Positions 59,991-64,000 of a stretch of 64,000 nt of DNA are shown here, piece by piece (positions within the stretch are counted from its first letter, which is position 1; every line of letters begins with the position of its first letter). The notes beneath the pieces were generated by a model. It saw only the letters and a list, made by a program, of their open reading frames with translations. It did not search any database and had not been told where the DNA came from. The position numbers were made by a program, and so were the translations under genes. The DNA is from Pachypanchax playfairii. Taxonomy: Eukaryota > Chordata > Actinopteri > Cyprinodontiformes > Aplocheilidae. The stretch spans positions 773,727 to 837,726 of the forward strand of contig SSNP01000038.1 in the NCBI GenBank assembly GCA_006937955.1. Reading direction: 5' to 3'.

Positions 59991-60373
59991 ATGGATGGAT
60001 GGATGGATGGATGGATGGATGGATGGATGGATGGATGGATGGATGGATGGATGGATGGATGGATGGATGGATGGATGGATGGATGGATGGATGGATGGAT
60101 GGATGGATGGATGGATGGATGGATGGATGATGGATGATGGATGGATGGATGGATGGATGATGATGGATGGATGGATGGATGGATGATGGTGGATGGATGG
60201 ATGATGGATGGATGGATGGAGGATGGATGGATGAGGATGATGGATGATGGATGGATGGATGGATGGATGGATGATGGATGGATGGATGGATGGATGGATG
60301 GATGGAGGATGGATGGATGGATGGATGGATGGATGGATGGATGGATGGATGGATGATGGATGGATGGATGGAT
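59991..60373. repeat. (GGAT)n array, 383 bp
   Basis: A long run of pure GGAT units (59991-60127), then units interspersed with GATGAT, GAGG and GGTGG variants. The pure half is probably length-unstable. Unlike the 45-kb array it has no recognisable SINE body on either side. Confidence 0.98.
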
Positions 60374-63300
60374 CCTGCGTAATGTTTTGAAGGCTGCAGA
60401 ATGAAACTCATCCTGATTCTTTCTAGAATGAACTAGAATCCTTGTGATGACGTTCTCTCTCTGCGTACGTCTCTTTGAGCACCTTGTAACGTCGTCTCAG
60501 CGCTCCACAGTCAGTCTCACGTGTTTTGTGCTTTATGACATACACATACACATGTAGTAACCAGCCAACGTTCAGGTGTTGTTCTTTGAACTATCACAAA
60601 CTTGTTAAACAGGAACAGAGATCATTTTATTTTTGTGCATCTCACAAAAAGGGGAAATTATCACAGCCTTTAATTACTGTACTGAACTATTTTGCTTCTG
60701 TCACTGTACAATCATGTGTTTTAACCTCCTGCAGGAGAGGAGCCATCTCTAGTCTCTATTGTGACATATAATATATCTGAACATATTTTATTAAAACCAC
60801 ATTTTAAAGTGTTTTTAAGAATCTCCAGATCAAACTGGAAAGGATGTTTCAGATAATAAAGAAGTTCAGTTTATTTTACATTTAACTCAGTTATATTTGT
60901 ACAGAGCAAATTAGAAGAGCCCATCCTGTCATTGTGCAGGTAATGTAACAAAATTACAGGTGTCTTTCAGAGCAGTGTAATAAACAAAACGAGGAATAAA
61001 AAAGCAGATTTACAACATGCATGACCATCAAAACAACATTCAGCTGCTGGAGCAAAACAATCAGCATTTCAACACTTTACAAAGAAGACTGATTTAAATG
61101 TATCCTTGTTTTTCAGTTCAGTTTGTACTTCAATCAGGATGTTTTCATTCTAACTGAATCAATACAGTCCAGTCTATTGTATTCTTTATCCAATTAGTTG
61201 TAGTCCAGTTGAATATATATTCTAAATATCTATGCTCTTTATTTCACTTTAATCCAAGAGTTATTTAATTAAAATACTATAAAGTGTAAGACTGTTTATA
61301 AAATATCCACATAAAAACATTTTAACCCCTAAAACAAACAGATTGCATCAAAATGTTATTGTAGCTAAAGTAACAAACTATTTATTTTATAGATTCTCAC
61401 CTTCTCTTGAGGATCAATGGGACAGATGCTCATCGAGCTGACACACTTCCTGTGAATAAATCAGACGTTGCTGATTTGTCTGCTTTTATTTCACTCTTAG
61501 CCCCCCAGTGTGTAAGCTAACACATCCCACTTTGAATCCATCATATCAAACGTTCATCCACCACCTACTGTGAAGACAGACAGTCAGTATCAGTGTTAAT
61601 GGAGAAATGTGACTATTACATAACTTCTGAATTTCAACTGCAACAGAAATAGGGACTCTTAATTTAGTGAAGTACATTTACATGTTGTTGATCTGTTGTT
61701 CAAAATAAGCAATGAGCGTCTTTAAATGTCGTCCTATAAATTCATCTCGTTAACTGTATTTGGCCTTAATTCATCAATGCCTCCTCAATAAGCAATAAGC
61801 AAGTGTCTGGTTTCCATTTTGACAGTAGAAATTCTTCCTGGAACATTTTTCCCTTAAAACCAACTTCAGAGTACAGACTGTAGGAGGGACGTACAGGAGC
61901 AGCTCTATCAACTTCTGTGTTGTCGGTTTCATATGAATGCAAACGTGTGCAGCCCCCTGGTGTGAGTGGCATTCTCTGAGTTTGGTCTATAAATAATAAG
62001 AGGTTAAGAGAACAGGAGCACAGAGAGTTGGAATCTGAGGGGAAAATATCTTCTTTGGTGCCCTGAACACACAATGGATCCTGCAGAGTCTCAGTCATAG
62101 TGGAAGATGATGGATTATGTGAAGCCACAGGCAGGGAGCAGTAGCACTAAGTGAAAGAAAAGGAAGTGGGGTTAGAAGGTGTTCATGTGGAGGAGTTGCT
62201 TGCCATTCATATTCCAGGAGGTGATGGAGCTTGTTAAGTTGTTGATGGCAGAATGTATTGTACAAACTCTTCTGCCTCTTGGCTTCGGTAGGTGTTTTAG
62301 TGGAATAGAGTTGAATTATCCATTTAGTTCCAGAGGGGCAGTTCATGACCTCTTCCTCTTCCACTCCCCCGCTCCTCCATCAGCCGCCCACAGTGGCATC
62401 TGTGGTCAAGGTAAGCTCTGTGGCTATTCTGCATTCTCTGCTGTGTGCTGAGCCAGGGAAGTCTGCCAGGCAGGTTTGGCTTGAATATACTCAGGTAGCT
62501 GGTTTCAGGGTAGACTTTCACATTCCAACCAAATCACTAATATTTGTTATCTGTTGCTATGGAACCTGCACATCTCTGAAACATGTTTTACATCATTAAA
62601 AATCAGCAGGAGGGCTGCAGACCTCCAAGAAAGGCTTCAGGTGTTGCTGCATCCGGTCAGCAAAGCAAATAGAAACTCTGGGAATAACTGATTTATATGA
62701 AGAGTCAAATTTAAATGTTTAACCTTAACAGTAAACATTATGAACACTAGATAAATGTAAACATCATTTAAAAGGGTAAATAGACCATCTTATGGAAGTC
62801 TGTAGAAACTGGAAAGCAACAATGTTTCTCACCATGCTGTTCACTTACAGAGCAATATGTGCTGGATTACTGCTCCAGTCTGTGTTATTAGAGTTTTTAA
62901 AATACACCTGGTATTTTCTGCCTTGAATTCTTGTCCCCCAGGAAATGACGGGCTAGCAGATAATAGGTCTTACTGTATGTGGCTGAAAGTTTGTCCTGCT
63001 GGTTAGAACCACTGCATTTGACATGTAGTGTTATATTTCTGCACCGTTATGGGCTGTTTCATACATTTACAGCAACTAAAACTAAAGAAGAGGTTTCTAA
63101 AGTTTTCTGTTTCTGATCAATCCCAACAGCAGGATATGCACCATCTATTAACACGGTCAAAATGTACACATTAACAGTAAACCAAGAAATCACGTGCACA
63201 TTTATGTCAGTGAAAAGTTACTAAATAAATAAACTTACAAAAAATCTAAAAACTACACTCTGTATAAATCATCTATAAAATTACAGAAGGAAGAAAAGTG

Positions 63301-64000
63301 TGTGTGTGTGCGCGTGCATGCGTGTGTAACTGGTTGAGACACGACTGTTCAAGAACCTTGTACAAAGAGCAACAGTTCAGGAATCTAAAACTAATAAATT
63401 TACAGTTACACTTTTTCGTCTTTCTGAATCCTTCGTTTTCCACTCGGGGTTTTTTGGGTCACTTACAGGGTTCTGAACCACTTATTGGTTCTGACTCAAA
63501 CACACAGCTCAGCACCTTTAACACTATTTAACCAAGTTTATCTCATTTTATATAAAGGGGTGTGGCTTATTGTCTATAATACTTTGTTGATAAATTTTAG
63601 TCATCTGGACTGAGAATGTGATTTCTTTTTTTTTTTCCTGAAACCAAAATGCTTTTGCTCTTACAGAAAATGTTTTATTCCGTTCATACAGTTTAAATCT
63701 AGTATGAACAACATATTTAAGTGAAACTGGATTTCCATTCCAGTCCGTGTTTTCTCTGCTGACAGGGCTCCTTACAGAAGGAGTGATGTGGTGATGTGGG
63801 GGTGTTGGAAAACTGTAACATCATTTTCCAAAAAGTCCAATTTGTTTCTCATCTTAACTCTAATTGGTCAACTGCCTCAGTTTCTGTTTCAGTGTTTGTA
63901 TCATTTCTGTCACACAAGGTCTGAAGGGAAATGCAAACGAATGAATAATTGCTAGATTTAATTAACATATTTATGTATATTTAATGACATTTGATTAATT
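60374..64000. other. Intron 1, end of window
   Basis: AT-rich non-coding DNA. A short TG repeat lies at 63298-63312 and a poly-T run at 63626-63638. The overlapping open frames near 61766-62600 have an ordinary residue mixture but no domain, and I do not call a gene. No SorCS exon is recognised. Confidence 0.45.

Noticed and set aside
59991..60373. DGWM/HPSI repeat frames as proteins
   Set aside because: By-products of GGAT/CATC arrays. The same frames occur at 15441-15556 and 45248-45600.

Overview
This is a window of vertebrate nuclear DNA, very probably from a teleost fish. It is AT-rich, gene-poor and full of fish-type repeats: two wrecked Tc1-like transposons, a tRNA-derived SINE nested in another dispersed repeat, (CATC)n/(GGAT)n arrays, Ty3-type LTRs and short inverted-repeat elements. 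No bacterial or viral gene organisation is present. The species cannot be named from the sequence.

Only one host gene is supported. Positions 16693-17343 (+) are the first coding exon of a SorCS-type VPS10-domain receptor (SorCS1 or SorCS3). It has a signal peptide, a propeptide ending in a furin-type RRDKR site, and the first strand of the VPS10P beta-propeller (LTSSTFALTGDSAHN...NSS). It ends in frame at a GTAAGT splice donor. Upstream are a CpG-rich 5'UTR and promoter region with CT and CA repeats. I found no second exon, so 17344-64000 is read as the 5' part of a very long first intron, as is usual in SorCS genes. Positions 1 to about 16200 are the 5' flank and hold no recognisable gene.

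Flank (1-16200): a possible conserved non-coding element near 1.3-1.55 kb; a 66-bp minisatellite at 4.2 kb; a Tc1-like remnant (-) at 7.7-8.2 kb; and a 20-bp minisatellite running from 9.96 to 12.4 kb. The minisatellite is interrupted by a 94-N assembly gap and by an 857-bp solo LTR with a 5-bp target-site duplication.

Intron (17344-64000): a Tc1-like remnant (+) at 19.3 kb; a TCTGG pentanucleotide array at 20.1-20.4 kb; a complete 3.6-kb LTR retrotransposon at 25799-29424; a nested SINE composite at 45.2-46.0 kb and a second copy of its outer repeat at 54.15 kb; two non-autonomous DNA-transposon candidates at 51.6-52.2 and 53.0-53.6 kb; a 380-bp (GGAT)n array at 60 kb; and several stretches with the texture of conserved regulatory DNA.

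The most interesting item is the LTR retrotransposon. Its two 425-bp LTRs look identical and are flanked by TTTTG target duplications, so the insertion is young. An 11-nt sequence just after the left LTR is exactly complementary to a site inside the LTR that lies 31 nt after a TATA-like box. This is the layout expected for Tf1/sushi-type self-priming. The element carries no reverse transcriptase, RNase H or integrase. Its interior is one long reading frame made of eight successive, unrelated tandem-repeat arrays, every one with a period divisible by three, and broken once by a 5-bp deletion. It looks like a mobile, non-autonomous element whose passenger is a modular Pro/Arg/Ser-rich repeat protein. 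I do not recognise it as a described family.
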